Shown piece by piece: positions 34,989 through 42,702 of a stretch of DNA of 64,000 nt. A model generated the notes under the pieces. That model was not told the DNA's origin, did not search any database, and saw nothing but the letters and a program-made list of their open reading frames with translations. Both the position numbers and the translations under genes were made by a program. The stretch's first letter is position 1. Each line of letters starts with the position of its first letter. The DNA is from Capnocytophaga ochracea DSM 7271 (GTDB taxonomy: Bacteria; Bacteroidota; Bacteroidia; Flavobacteriales; Flavobacteriaceae): positions 1,950,501-2,014,500 of the forward strand of contig NC_013162.1 of NCBI RefSeq assembly GCF_000023285.1. Direction: 5' to 3'.

Positions 34989-35672
34989 TTATACCCTTCT
35001 CTGTACAACCTCAAAGATGCGTTCGCCATCGCATTTTAGGGTTTTGGAAGGGAACTTGAGAATGAGGGCATAGTCGTGAGTTGCCATCAGTATGGTTCGT
35101 CCCGAGGCGTTGATTTCTTTGAGAACTTGCATTACTTCTACGCTAGTCTCGGGGTCTAAGTTACCTGTGGGTTCATCGGCTAAGATGAGTTCGGGGTTGT
35201 TGAGCAAGGCACGTGCGATAGCTATGCGTTGTTGTTCGCCTCCTGATAGCTCGTGAGGGAACTTAAAACCCGTATTCTGCATTTTTACTTTTGCAAGTAC
35301 CTCTTCTATGCGTTGTTGTATTTTTGCTTTATCAGTCCATCCGGTAGCTTTCAGCACAAAAGCGAGATTATCGTGCACGCTTCTATCGGTAAGCAGTTTG
35401 AAATCTTGGAATACGACTCCTAGTTTACGGCGGAGCAGAGGGATTTCGTCTTCGGTGAGTTTATTTAGGTTGAAACCTACGACTTTTCCTTGTCCTTTGG
35501 TAAGGGGTAAATCGCCGTAGAGCAACTTGATTAAGCTACTCTTTCCTGACCCTGTTTTGCCGATAAGGTACACTAATTCACCTTTCCCAATGGTGAGATT
35601 TACATTGGAGAGAATGAGGGTATTCTTTTGATATACTGATACTTCTTTTAAATCTAATACTGGTTCTTCCAT
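34989..35672 (-). CDS. ftsE: Cell division ATP-binding protein FtsE
   Basis: Encodes 227 residues of an ABC ATPase. FtsE and its membrane partner FtsX couple divisome constriction with peptidoglycan hydrolase activation. Walker A is GKTGSGKS (38-45), then the Q-loop FQDF, the signature LSGGEQQRIAIARAL, Walker B LILADEP and the H-loop THD. The start at 35672 (MEEPVLDLKE) is preferred: the reading frame stays open upstream for another 137 codons only because the first part of the gene is tandemly duplicated in frame. If the upstream copy at 36083 is used, a 364-residue protein with two half-domains would result. No ftsX is adjacent. The promoter -7 box TACCTTTG (35718-35725) is within the duplicated unit. 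Confidence 0.93.
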   Translation of the reverse strand: MEEPVLDLKEVSVYQKNTLILSNVNLTIGKGELVYLIGKTGSGKSSLIKLLYGDLPLTKGQGKVVGFNLNKLTEDEIPLLRRKLGVVFQDFKLLTDRSVHDNLAFVLKATGWTDKAKIQQRIEEVLAKVKMQNTGFKFPHELSGGEQQRIAIARALLNNPELILADEPTGNLDPETSVEVMQVLKEINASGRTILMATHDYALILKFPSKTLKCDGERIFEVVQRRV

Positions 35673-36183
35673 TGATATAAGTTCAGTAAGGCAACTATTT
35701 ACCTTACAAAATTCCTGCAAAGGTAGAAAAAATATTTGTATGATGGAAATTTTTTGGAGAAAAAGTGAAAAAGCGAGATTATCGTGCACGCTTCTATCGG
35801 TAAGCAGTTTGAAATCTTGGAATACGACTCCTAGTTTACGGCGGAGCAGAGGGATTTCGTCTTCGGTGAGTTTATTTAGGTTGAAACCTACGACTTTTCC
35901 TTGTCCTTTGGTAAGGGGTAAATCGCCGTAGAGCAACTTGATTAAGCTACTCTTTCCTGACCCTGTTTTGCCGATAAGGTACACTAATTCACCTTTCCCA
36001 ATGGTGAGATTTACATTGGAGAGAATGAGGGTATTCTTTTGATATACTGATACTTCTTTTAAATCTAATACTGGTTCTTCCATTGATATAAGTTCAGTAA
36101 GGCAACTATTTACCTTACAAAATTCCTGCAAAGGTAGAAAAAATATTTGTATGATGGAAATTTTTTGGAGAAAAAGTGAAAAA
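35362..36183. repeat. ftsE: Tandem direct duplication of 411 bp covering the ftsE 5' part and promoter
   Basis: Two copies (about 35362-35772 and 35773-36183) look identical in every base I compared. The unit spans the ftsE promoter region, start codon and first 103 codons. The length is 137 codons exactly, so it is in frame. The junction shows short homology (AAAAGCGAG against AAAAGTGAG), a typical signature of a slip or end-joining duplication. Identity indicates a very recent event, or an assembly artefact. Confidence 0.92.
35773..36083 (-). pseudogene. ftsE: Partial upstream copy of ftsE (first 103 codons)
   Basis: Starts with the same ATG context (36081-36083) and same residues as ftsE, including Walker A, and breaks off after DRSVHDNLAF. 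The frame continues through 33 codons of former leader DNA (SLFLQKISIIQIFFLPLQ and on) into intact ftsE. The fragment lacks the signature and Walker B motifs, so on its own it cannot be a functional ATPase. Confidence 0.8.
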
Positions 36184-36607
36184 GTGAGGTTATATAGAAA
36201 ATAGCCGTAGCACAGCAGACGGTCGTAACACGATGGCAGGGAAGTGGGAGAATTAGAAAATGGGAGAATTAGAAAATGGGAGAATTAGAGAATGAGAAAA
36301 TTAGAGAATGAGGAGATGAGTTTATTTGAAATTCTTGGAGAGAGATATAAGTTAAATTTACAGATTGTAGAGAGTTAAAATGTGTTAAATATTATAGTTT
36401 GTGTTATTGAAAAAAATACAATGATTTGACTTAAACTTTGAGTTTTCAGCAATGTTTGGACAAAATGATTAAGAAAAAAATGTTAAAATGAAGGGTTTAC
36501 CCTATTTTTCAGCAAAGTTTGAAAGAGGAACGAAATGTTAAAATTTACTTTTGCCTATTGACTTTTAAAGAAATACATTATACTTTTGGTGCAAAAATAA
36601 ACAAACA
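36184..36607. other. Gene-free stretch upstream of the lipoprotein locus
   Basis: 424 bp of AT-rich DNA. It contains two and a half units of a 16-bp repeat (GGGAGAATTAGAAAAT, about 36246-36290), degenerate AATTAGAGAATGAG continuations to about 36315, a GTAGCAC-type motif near 36208 and the promoter at 36558-36588. No gene seen. Confidence 0.6.
36558..36588 (+). promoter_or_regulatory. Promoter of the surface-lipoprotein locus
   Basis: TTG at 36558-36560, 20 bp, then TACTTTTG at 36581-36588, 20 bp before the lipoprotein ATG. Confidence 0.65.
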
Positions 36608-38167
36608 ATGAGTCATAAAATTATCAAATTCGGAATGTTGGCATTGGTAGCCCTTGCGCTTACTTATTGCCAACGTGAGGATGCCCCTGAGGCACCACAA
36701 CAAGCCCCTGTTCCTGCCGTAGACCCACAAGCGGTGGTGAGCTTAAATGAAGCCAAGAGTCTTTTTGAGGCTTCGGAAAACCAGAAACGCACTGCCAACA
36801 GTGTAAGCCGTAGGAAGTACCCGTTTATTGAATTAGAAACCGATTGGCGGTATTTTTTACAAACACAAACACTAGCAGGTGATGCTTATGCTAAAATACC
36901 TATTACGATAATAGGTTCTGACTTGAGTGCTGAAATGCTCTTCTTAAAAGAAGACGGTGTTACTGAACCATACCTTTTTATTACAGAGCCAGACAGCCTT
37001 ACCCAAGACAACCGCATTGTAAATGCCGATTTCTATTTGTTTACCCCAAAAGGAGAGTTTATCTCAGCCTACCGAATGACCGATGGGGTGATTAGCCACC
37101 AGTTGGTACCCAAAGTTAAGGCAAATTATAGGCTTGTAGTAGATGCTGAGGCTGCGCAAGCAGGAAGAAAAAAACCAAAGAAAATGAAGGGAGCGCCGGC
37201 TTCTATCAGGGTTGAGGCTAAAACAGAAGACTCTGGAGGATTAGATAATGAAAGCGGAGGCACAGGCGGAGGCGGAAGCGGAAGCGCAGGCGGAGGAACT
37301 GGTGGAGGAATTGGTGGAGGCGGAGTAGCTGGTGGAGACGCTCCTATTCAGTTAGAGACGGTAAATGTTTATGGTACAAGACCTGTTCATTATGGATCTT
37401 ATCCTACCTATAGCGGAAACAGTTATGGAAATTTTACCAAAGGAAAAGACCCCAAACCCAATGAAGATGGTATAGGAGGCGGAAATGGAGGATCAAGCAG
37501 TAGTGATGTAGGAGTGGGCATCGTAAAGGGAGGAAAGAAGAGTAAAAATATGAGGACAATAGATGACGAAGAGAAAGAGGAAAAAGAAGGAGCTCCAGTT
37601 CTTGATAGACCTGACGACCCTATATATGATAATAAATGCTTTTTTAGCACAGTAGACCTCAATAAAGGTGCTACATTAACCATTTATGTAGATGAGCCCA
37701 ACCCTGGAACTGGAAATATTAAAAATTGGACAAATGTAGGGCATACTTTTATAGGTATCACGCAAGGGGAAAAACAATATACCTATGGTTTCTACCCTAA
37801 TGTGCCTGGACACAAAACAATATCTAATAACAATGTAGATTCTGTTTTAGGAAAAGATGATAGGCATTCTTTTTCTGTTTCTTTTTCGGCGGAGATTTCT
37901 CCAGAACAGCTACAAAAGATTATAGAATTATCTGAAAAATCTTATGACCGTCAATACAATCTAAGCTATAGTAATTGTACTGATTTTGCCATATCCGTAG
38001 CCAACTTAGCAAATATCACTTTACCCTATTGTAAAGGAATTTGGACAGGAGGAGGAGGTTCTGCTCCTGGCATATTGGGCAAAGCACTAAGAGATAGTTC
38101 AACATTTAAAAATAAAATTAACACAAGAGGAGGAAAAGCTCCCGCAAGTAAAGGAAATGGTTGCTAA
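36608..38167 (+). CDS. Predicted surface lipoprotein with C-terminal permuted-papain-like domain
   Basis: Encodes 519 residues. The signal ends in the lipobox LALTYC, so Cys21 is lipidated. The next residues QRED resemble the Q-K-D-D-E-type surface-export signal described for Capnocytophaga lipoproteins. Residues about 60-190 form a conserved-looking beta domain. Residues about 200-330 are a low-complexity Gly/Ser-rich and charged linker. The last 170 residues contain GHTFIGI (His379) and, 78 residues later, YSNCTDFA (Cys457); the His-before-Cys order and the NC motif suggest a permuted papain/NlpC-LRAT-like fold with peptidase, amidase or acyltransferase activity. This is inference. The C-terminus is followed after one base by a small secreted protein gene, so the pair is translationally coupled, as for effector-immunity pairs. 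Confidence 0.78.
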   Translation: MSHKIIKFGMLALVALALTYCQREDAPEAPQQAPVPAVDPQAVVSLNEAKSLFEASENQKRTANSVSRRKYPFIELETDWRYFLQTQTLAGDAYAKIPITIIGSDLSAEMLFLKEDGVTEPYLFITEPDSLTQDNRIVNADFYLFTPKGEFISAYRMTDGVISHQLVPKVKANYRLVVDAEAAQAGRKKPKKMKGAPASIRVEAKTEDSGGLDNESGGTGGGGSGSAGGGTGGGIGGGGVAGGDAPIQLETVNVYGTRPVHYGSYPTYSGNSYGNFTKGKDPKPNEDGIGGGNGGSSSSDVGVGIVKGGKKSKNMRTIDDEEKEEKEGAPVLDRPDDPIYDNKCFFSTVDLNKGATLTIYVDEPNPGTGNIKNWTNVGHTFIGITQGEKQYTYGFYPNVPGHKTISNNNVDSVLGKDDRHSFSVSFSAEISPEQLQKIIELSEKSYDRQYNLSYSNCTDFAISVANLANITLPYCKGIWTGGGGSAPGILGKALRDSSTFKNKINTRGGKAPASKGNGC

Positions 38168-38168
38168 T

Positions 38169-38648
38169 ATGAAACAGTTATTATATTTAATCTTAGTATT
38201 GCCTTTATTAGCGATGACACCCCCTAATAAAGAGGCAAGACAGCGAAAAGTAGTAGAAGAGTATGTACATATACTTCTCAATACCGAGGATGATGCCATA
38301 AGAGCCATTAGTAACAATGAGGATATTGTAAAATTTACTTCTTTACTAAAACTCACAAGAGCCTATACAAAAGATGAGATTGATAATGCAATAGATTTTC
38401 TGTTGTATGTAAAGCGAACCTTGCAGGGGCATAAATATAAAATACTAAACTTTAAAGAGGCTAATAAAAAACTGAAGAGAGAAGGTGGTGCTATAGCTTC
38501 TGATAAGGGAGATGTGTATTATATTGATATAGATGGAGATGGTGTGTTTTTTCAGGCTGCTGTGGTAGTAGATGATGATTATAAGATTATTAGTATTGCT
38601 ATAGGAATGTGTGACCACCCACAAAGGTTATGTTTTTTGTATCTTTAA
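38169..38648 (+). CDS. Small secreted protein, paralog A (possible immunity protein)
   Basis: Encodes 159 residues starting MKQLLYLILVLPLLAM, a signal peptide. The mature part is helical at first (KEARQRKVVEEYVHILLN) and ends in a beta-rich NTF2-like segment (GAIASDKGDVYYI, GVFFQAAVVVDDDYKIISIAIG). No known family is recognised. I start at 38169 rather than the upstream in-frame ATG at 38157 because the leader MKQLLYL recurs in the next genes and this start is one base after the lipoprotein stop. About 70 percent of residues match the next gene by eye. The coupling, secretion signal and paralogy suggest an immunity role, not proven. Confidence 0.75.
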   Translation: MKQLLYLILVLPLLAMTPPNKEARQRKVVEEYVHILLNTEDDAIRAISNNEDIVKFTSLLKLTRAYTKDEIDNAIDFLLYVKRTLQGHKYKILNFKEANKKLKREGGAIASDKGDVYYIDIDGDGVFFQAAVVVDDDYKIISIAIGMCDHPQRLCFLYL

Positions 38649-38658
38649 CAGTTAAAAA

Positions 38659-38695
38659 ATAAGGCAATGGTAATAAAACCATTGTCTTATTTTGT
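38659..38695 (+). terminator. Terminator, first copy of shared cassette
   Basis: ATAAGGCAATGGT (38659-38671) pairs with ACCATTGTCTTAT (38678-38690), then TTTTG. Same stem as at 6003-6035, 39208 and 40288. Confidence 0.75.
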
Positions 38696-38717
38696 AGAAA
38701 TATGTAAAACTAACCTT

Positions 38718-39197
38718 ATGAAACAGTTATTATATTTAATTTTAATACTCCCTTTACTAGCGATGACTCCTCCTAATAAAGAGGCAAAACAACGAAAAGT
38801 AGTAGAAGCGTATGTACATACGCTTCTCAATACTGACGAGGAGATCTTAAATATTTATGAAAACGAGGATATACAACAGATTTTCCCATCGTTTAAACTC
38901 ACAAGAACCTATACAAAAAAAGAAATTGATGAAATAAAAGAATCTCTTTTGTATATAAAGCAAATCTTACAAGGACATAGATATAAGATACTAAACTTTA
39001 AAGAAGCTGATAAAAAACTTAAAACAGAAGGTGGTGCTGTAGCTTCTGATAGGGGAGATGTATATTATATTTATGATAAAGATCTAAAAGGTGTTTTCTT
39101 TCAGGCTGCTGTGGTAGTAGATGATGATAACAAGATTATCAGTATCGCTATAGGAATGTGTTTTAATCCTAAAAGATTGTGCTTCTTGTATCTTTAA
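38718..39197 (+). CDS. Small secreted protein, paralog B (possible immunity protein)
   Basis: Encodes 159 residues, paralogous to the preceding gene over its whole length (signal MKQLLYLILILPLLAMTPP, then PPNKEAKQRKVVEAYVH, a helical middle, and GVFFQAAVVVDDDNKIISIAIGM at the end). Differences concentrate in the middle (residues about 45-75), as expected if that region contacts a variable partner. An ATG at 38667 inside the terminator would add 17 residues; the shared leader points to 38718. It lies between two nearly identical copies of a 70-bp terminator-plus-leader sequence. Confidence 0.75.
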   Translation: MKQLLYLILILPLLAMTPPNKEAKQRKVVEAYVHTLLNTDEEILNIYENEDIQQIFPSFKLTRTYTKKEIDEIKESLLYIKQILQGHRYKILNFKEADKKLKTEGGAVASDRGDVYYIYDKDLKGVFFQAAVVVDDDNKIISIAIGMCFNPKRLCFLYL

Positions 39198-39207
39198 CAG
39201 TTAAAAA

Positions 39208-39244
39208 ATAAGGCAATGGTAATAAAACCATTGTCTTATTTTGT
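39208..39244 (+). terminator. Terminator, second copy of shared cassette
   Basis: Stem ATAAGGCAATGGT (39208-39220) / ACCATTGTCTTAT (39227-39239). The 90 bp around it (about 39186-39285) match 38637-38735 with one base insertion. Confidence 0.75.
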
Positions 39245-39267
39245 AGAAATATGTAAAAACTAACCTT

Positions 39268-40191
39268 ATGAAACAGTTATTATATCTATTACTTTTTTGT
39301 TCTTGTGCTGTGATGGCACAAGAACAAAAATATATATTGCTTGACAGTCTTACAGCTAACTTTAAGATAAAACACTATACGCTTGATACTTCTCCTTATG
39401 GACCTAGAAGAACTATTGAAATGTATAATGTGTTTTTTTCAAATTATGGTTTAAATAAGGGTGAAGATTATATAATGTTGTTTTCTATACTTCCTGACCT
39501 TAGTAGCAAAACTGATTGGGAAGAGATAGATTTTAGAAAAATAGAAAATAATCTTTTTCCTGTTAAAAAGATTTTTACAAGAGCTATCTATAAAGTATTT
39601 AGCGTTCCTGAAAAATTTAGTTTTTCTCTTAAAAAAGAAGATGATATTAGTGGGGTGAGATTAGTAAAAAAGGTAAAAGACAAGTATTATGTAGGCAAAA
39701 TTATCAGAATAGATGACTTTTATTGTATAGAGGTGTCTCGTGAGATTCAATTAGCTACCAAAAATTTTATTCTTAATACCAATCAACCTATAGTACCTAT
39801 TAACGTATTGAAGCAGAAATATAAAGAATTTAAGCCTTTTCAACAATTTTATTTAGATGATATTTTTGTTATACCTGATATCCTTGAAGGTGTTTACCTC
39901 TCTAATATAGAAGAAAAATGGGAGGATACTATGTATTTCTTTTATCAATATTCTTATTATGATAATAGAGGTATTGATGAGCTCGTTTATATTAAAGATA
40001 AAGGAATTGTGGCAGGAGCCTATGGCGATTATTTTTACCCAATAGGAAAGATCGATAGAACTGGCACTAAAAGGAGTGATTGGGACAAAGTAATTCACGG
40101 TGCTAAAAATCGTTTGCTTTGGGCAGAGGAGCTTAAAAAAGAATGGAAAGATAAGGAGAAAGAAGTAGAAAATTGGAAGAAAGGAAAATGA
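39268..40191 (+). CDS. Secreted protein of unknown function, 307 residues, sharing the same leader
   Basis: Encodes 307 residues. The signal peptide (MKQLLYLLLFCSCAVMAQ) begins with the same DNA as the two preceding genes, but the mature protein is unrelated: an alpha/beta protein rich in Tyr, Phe and Lys, with FYCIEVSREIQL, YYVGKIIRI and a helical Lys-rich end. No family is recognised. The leader is followed by Gln at the probable cleavage site, and Cys11/Cys13 sit in the hydrophobic core, so lipidation is possible but the lipobox is not convincing. It ends with ATGA, overlapping a leader remnant. The locus pattern suggests exchange of mature parts behind a constant leader. Confidence 0.75.
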   Translation: MKQLLYLLLFCSCAVMAQEQKYILLDSLTANFKIKHYTLDTSPYGPRRTIEMYNVFFSNYGLNKGEDYIMLFSILPDLSSKTDWEEIDFRKIENNLFPVKKIFTRAIYKVFSVPEKFSFSLKKEDDISGVRLVKKVKDKYYVGKIIRIDDFYCIEVSREIQLATKNFILNTNQPIVPINVLKQKYKEFKPFQQFYLDDIFVIPDILEGVYLSNIEEKWEDTMYFFYQYSYYDNRGIDELVYIKDKGIVAGAYGDYFYPIGKIDRTGTKRSDWDKVIHGAKNRLLWAEELKKEWKDKEKEVENWKKGK

Positions 40192-40259
40192 AACAGTTAA
40201 TTTTATATTTATTATTTTGTTCTTGTGATGTAATGCTACAAGAACTGAAAAAGGAATGA
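40188..40259 (+). pseudogene. Leader remnant (23 codons) of a fourth gene of the family
   Basis: ATGAAACAGTTAATTTTATA and on to a TGA at 40257-40259 encode MKQLILYLLFCSCDVMLQELKKE. This matches the start of the preceding gene including CSC and the Ala-Gln region (with changes), then stops. It overlaps the preceding stop by ATGA, so it could still be translated as a small peptide. It is followed by the fourth copy of the shared terminator. Confidence 0.7.
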
Positions 40260-40286
40260 GCAGAAGAGAGAACAAAAAATAATTAT

Positions 40287-40606
40287 TATAAGGCAATGGT
40301 ATGAAAAACTATTGTCTTATTTTTTTCAATAGAGTGGGGATTGTAAAGGTGTGTTATCGGAGAATCTCGGATAAACTCGTAAGATATCGAAGATAGGGTT
40401 ATGGTATAGTTAGCTTATAGAAAGCTTATAGGAAGCTTATACGAATCTTGGAAGATTGGTATAGGAAGGGTATATAAGTAGTTAAGAATGAGGGATTAAT
40501 AGCAAATATTGAAGAGTTAAAAAGTGTTAATTAGGCGAAGGACAAAGACTGGAAAAACGAAAGGTTTAAAGTGAAAAGTGGATAGAAGGGCGAAGGTGAT
40601 TTCAAC
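40287..40606 (+). repeat. Dispersed ~310-bp intergenic repeat, copy 2
   Basis: Aligns with the reverse complement of 5724-6036 from TATAAGGCAATGG (40287) to GGTGATTTCAAC (40606). The best-conserved core is about 40380-40480, with six or more 11-bp steps AGCTTATAGAA, AGCTTATAGGA, AGCTTATACGA, ATCTTGGAAGA, TTGGTATAGGA, AGGGTATATAA. No open frame crosses it. Confidence 0.75.
40288..40326 (+). terminator. Terminator at the end of the lipoprotein locus
   Basis: Stem ATAAGGCAATGGT (40288-40300) / ACTATTGTCTTAT (40308-40320), then a T-run of 7. Fourth copy of this stem in the window. Confidence 0.75.
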
Positions 40607-40919
40607 TTTGCCAAAATCTCAAACTTTGGCAAAGTATGTGGGGATAGTAGATAATGTGAGTTTGAAGTAGAGATGTGAGGCTGTACCTCAGAAATTAAAC
40701 AAAATTGATTTCAGATTTAAAACAAAATCAAGGATGTGCCTTGTAAAATGGCTATTCAAGACTTCATTTTATACAGAAGGGTGTAGCACGATAAACAGTT
40801 CTTTTTAGCCAAGAGAGTACTGTAAAGAGGAAGTGAATAAAGCGTTTTAATTGTATGGAAAAGATGTTTGTGAGAAAGCAAAAAAGCGAATGGTGTTTTT
40901 ATATGAACAAAAAAAGTAT
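40607..40919. other. Gene-free stretch upstream of kdsD
   Basis: Contains an imperfect palindrome with ACTTTGCCAAA / TTTGGCAAAGT (40605-40615 and 40625-40635) and a GTAGCACGAT motif near 40786. GAGGCTGTACCTC at 40677-40689 looks faintly like a transposon end but has no partner. Nothing else seen. Confidence 0.5.
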
Positions 40920-40927
40920 TACTTTTG
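40920..40927 (+). promoter_or_regulatory. -7 box deciding the kdsD start
   Basis: TACTTTTG lies 25 bp before the ATG at 40953 and inside the longer frame that would begin at 40851. It favours the shorter protein. The -33 box is not clear. Confidence 0.5.
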
Positions 40928-40952
40928 CCTCACGCAAAACAATTTATTGAGA

Positions 40953-41915
40953 ATGAAAACAGAAGAAATTATAACCATTGCCAAACAAACTATCAGTGAA
41001 GAAGCTCAGGCAGTTGCTAAATTAGTAGACTATATAGATGACGATTTTACTAAATCGATGGAGTATATATTGCAATCGAAGGGGCGTGTGGTGATTACGG
41101 GTATCGGGAAGAGTGCTATTATTGCTAATAAAATAGTGGCGACAATGAATTCTACTGGTACGCCTGCTATCTTTATGCACGCTGCTGATGCGATTCACGG
41201 TGACTTGGGCATCATACAACAGGACGATGTGGTGATATGCATTTCAAAAAGTGGTAATACGCCCGAAATAAAAGTATTGGTACCATTGCTCAAACGCGGT
41301 AATAACAAATTGATAGCGATTACTTCTAACAGAAATTCGGTTTTAGCCCAACAAGCTGATAGTGTGCTTTACGCTCACGTAGAGAAAGAAGCTTGCCCTA
41401 ATAACTTAGCTCCGACGACTAGCACTACCGCTCAGTTGGTTTTGGGTGATGCCTTAGCGGTGTGTTTGCTTGAAATGAAGCATTTTGGTAGCAGTGATTT
41501 TGCTAAATATCACCCCGGTGGAGCATTAGGGAAACGCTTGTATTTGAAAGTGGCTGACATTGTAGTACACAACCAAAAGCCCGAAGTGGCTCCGGATACT
41601 GATATTAAGAAGGTGATTGTGGAAATATCGGAAAAGATGTTGGGGGTAGCTGCTGTGATTGATAATGGACGAATTGTGGGGGTAGTGACTGATGGGGATA
41701 TCCGCAGAATGCTCAGTAAAACGGATAGTATAAAAGGATTGGTAGCTAAAGATATAATGAGTGCTAACCCTAAGACGATTGACTTGGAGAGTTTGGCTAT
41801 TGATGCGTTACACCTAATGGAGAAGAATAAAATTACGCAGTTATTGGTAACGCGTGAAGGGCAATACGAGGGGATTATACACTTGCATAATTTGATACAA
41901 GAAGGTTTAATATAG
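40953..41915 (+). CDS. kdsD: Arabinose-5-phosphate isomerase (KpsF/GutQ/KdsD family)
   Basis: Encodes 320 residues: a SIS sugar-isomerase domain (about 30-170, with VVITGIGKSAIIANKI, the family GDLGIIQQDDVV and the ISKSGNTPEI serine loop) and two CBS domains (about 205-320). The family interconverts ribulose 5-phosphate and arabinose 5-phosphate, the first step to Kdo for lipopolysaccharide. ATG codons at 40851 and 40893 would add leaders, but the -7 box at 40920-40927 lies between, and MKTEEIITIAKQTI is the usual family start. It stands alone, ahead of the ribosomal operon. Confidence 0.92.
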   Translation: MKTEEIITIAKQTISEEAQAVAKLVDYIDDDFTKSMEYILQSKGRVVITGIGKSAIIANKIVATMNSTGTPAIFMHAADAIHGDLGIIQQDDVVICISKSGNTPEIKVLVPLLKRGNNKLIAITSNRNSVLAQQADSVLYAHVEKEACPNNLAPTTSTTAQLVLGDALAVCLLEMKHFGSSDFAKYHPGGALGKRLYLKVADIVVHNQKPEVAPDTDIKKVIVEISEKMLGVAAVIDNGRIVGVVTDGDIRRMLSKTDSIKGLVAKDIMSANPKTIDLESLAIDALHLMEKNKITQLLVTREGQYEGIIHLHNLIQEGLI

Positions 41916-41997
41916 ATTTTAAGAAAGGTGAGAGAGTTGTGATGATTGTTCATTGTCAGGTATTTGGATATTATTTTGTAAAAAATATTGCAGATTA

Positions 41998-42029
41998 TTT
42001 GGTCAGGTAAAATAATTGTAGTACTTTTG
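41998..42029 (+). promoter_or_regulatory. Promoter of the rpsF-rpsR-rplI operon
   Basis: TTTG (41998-42001), 20 bp, TACTTTTG (42022-42029), about 31 bp before the rpsF ATG. Confidence 0.7.
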
Positions 42030-42060
42030 CACCTCGAATTAAAAATTAATCATTTTATTT

Positions 42061-42402
42061 ATGAATCAATACGAAACTGTTTTCATTTTGAATCCCGTTT
42101 TATCTGATACACAGATAAAGGAAGCAGTAGAAAAGTTCGAGAATTTTCTTACTTCAAGGGGTGCAGAATTTGTAGCAAAAGAGAATTGGGGCTTGAAGAA
42201 ATTAGCTTACCCAATCCAGAACAAGAAAAGCGGATTTTACCACCTCTTCGAGTTTAAAGTAGCTGGTGAAGTAATTGATGCTTTTGAATTGGAATTCCGT
42301 CGTGATGAGCGCGTGATGCGTTACTTGACTGTGAAATTAGACAAGCACGCCATTGAGTGGGCTGAAAAGAGAAGAGCAAAGTTAAACACTAAAAAAGCGT
42401 AA
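42061..42402 (+). CDS. rpsF: 30S ribosomal protein S6
   Basis: Encodes 113 residues of ribosomal protein S6, which binds the central domain of 16S rRNA as a heterodimer with S18. The family pattern is complete: [15 protein letters not shown] at the start, [22 protein letters not shown] in the middle, and [16 protein letters not shown] at the end. A slightly basic tail follows. It is the first gene of the rpsF-rpsR-rplI operon with 4 bp to rpsR and a strong promoter, as normal in Bacteroidetes. No ssb or priB lies between, as in many related genomes. Confidence 0.97.
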   Translation: MNQYETVFILNPVLSDTQIKEAVEKFENFLTSRGAEFVAKENWGLKKLAYPIQNKKSGFYHLFEFKVAGEVIDAFELEFRRDERVMRYLTVKLDKHAIEWAEKRRAKLNTKKA

Positions 42403-42406
42403 GAAA

Positions 42407-42685
42407 ATGGCAGTAGAACAAAAAAAAGGAGATATCAAATATCTTACTCCGCTAAACATCGACACTTCAAAACAAAAGAAATATTGTCGTTTTAAAAAAT
42501 CAGGTATTAAATACATTGATTACAAAGATGCTGACTTCCTCTTGAAGTTTGTAAACGAACAAGGTAAGTTGTTACCTCGTCGTCTTACAGGTACTTCATT
42601 GAAGTTCCAACGCAAGGTGGCTACCGCTGTGAAGAGAGCACGCCACTTGGCATTAATGCCTTATGTAGCCGATTTATTAAAATAA
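42407..42685 (+). CDS. rpsR: 30S ribosomal protein S18
   Basis: Encodes 92 residues of S18, the partner of S6 on the small subunit. Recognised by [38 protein letters not shown] and [12 protein letters not shown], which match the family closely. It starts 4 bp after rpsF and 17 bp before rplI. The N-terminal extension of about 15 residues is modest and typical of Bacteroidetes. Confidence 0.97.
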   Translation: MAVEQKKGDIKYLTPLNIDTSKQKKYCRFKKSGIKYIDYKDADFLLKFVNEQGKLLPRRLTGTSLKFQRKVATAVKRARHLALMPYVADLLK

Positions 42686-42702
42686 TAACAGGAGTAGAAA
42701 CT

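Noticed and set aside
35362-36131. A single 380-residue FtsE as the normal protein
   Set aside because: The extra length is an exact duplication; the family length is about 225 and the second start has the normal context.
40677-40689. GAGGCTGTACCTC as an insertion-sequence end
   Set aside because: A short similarity to transposon ends, but no opposite end, target-site duplication or transposase remnant was found.
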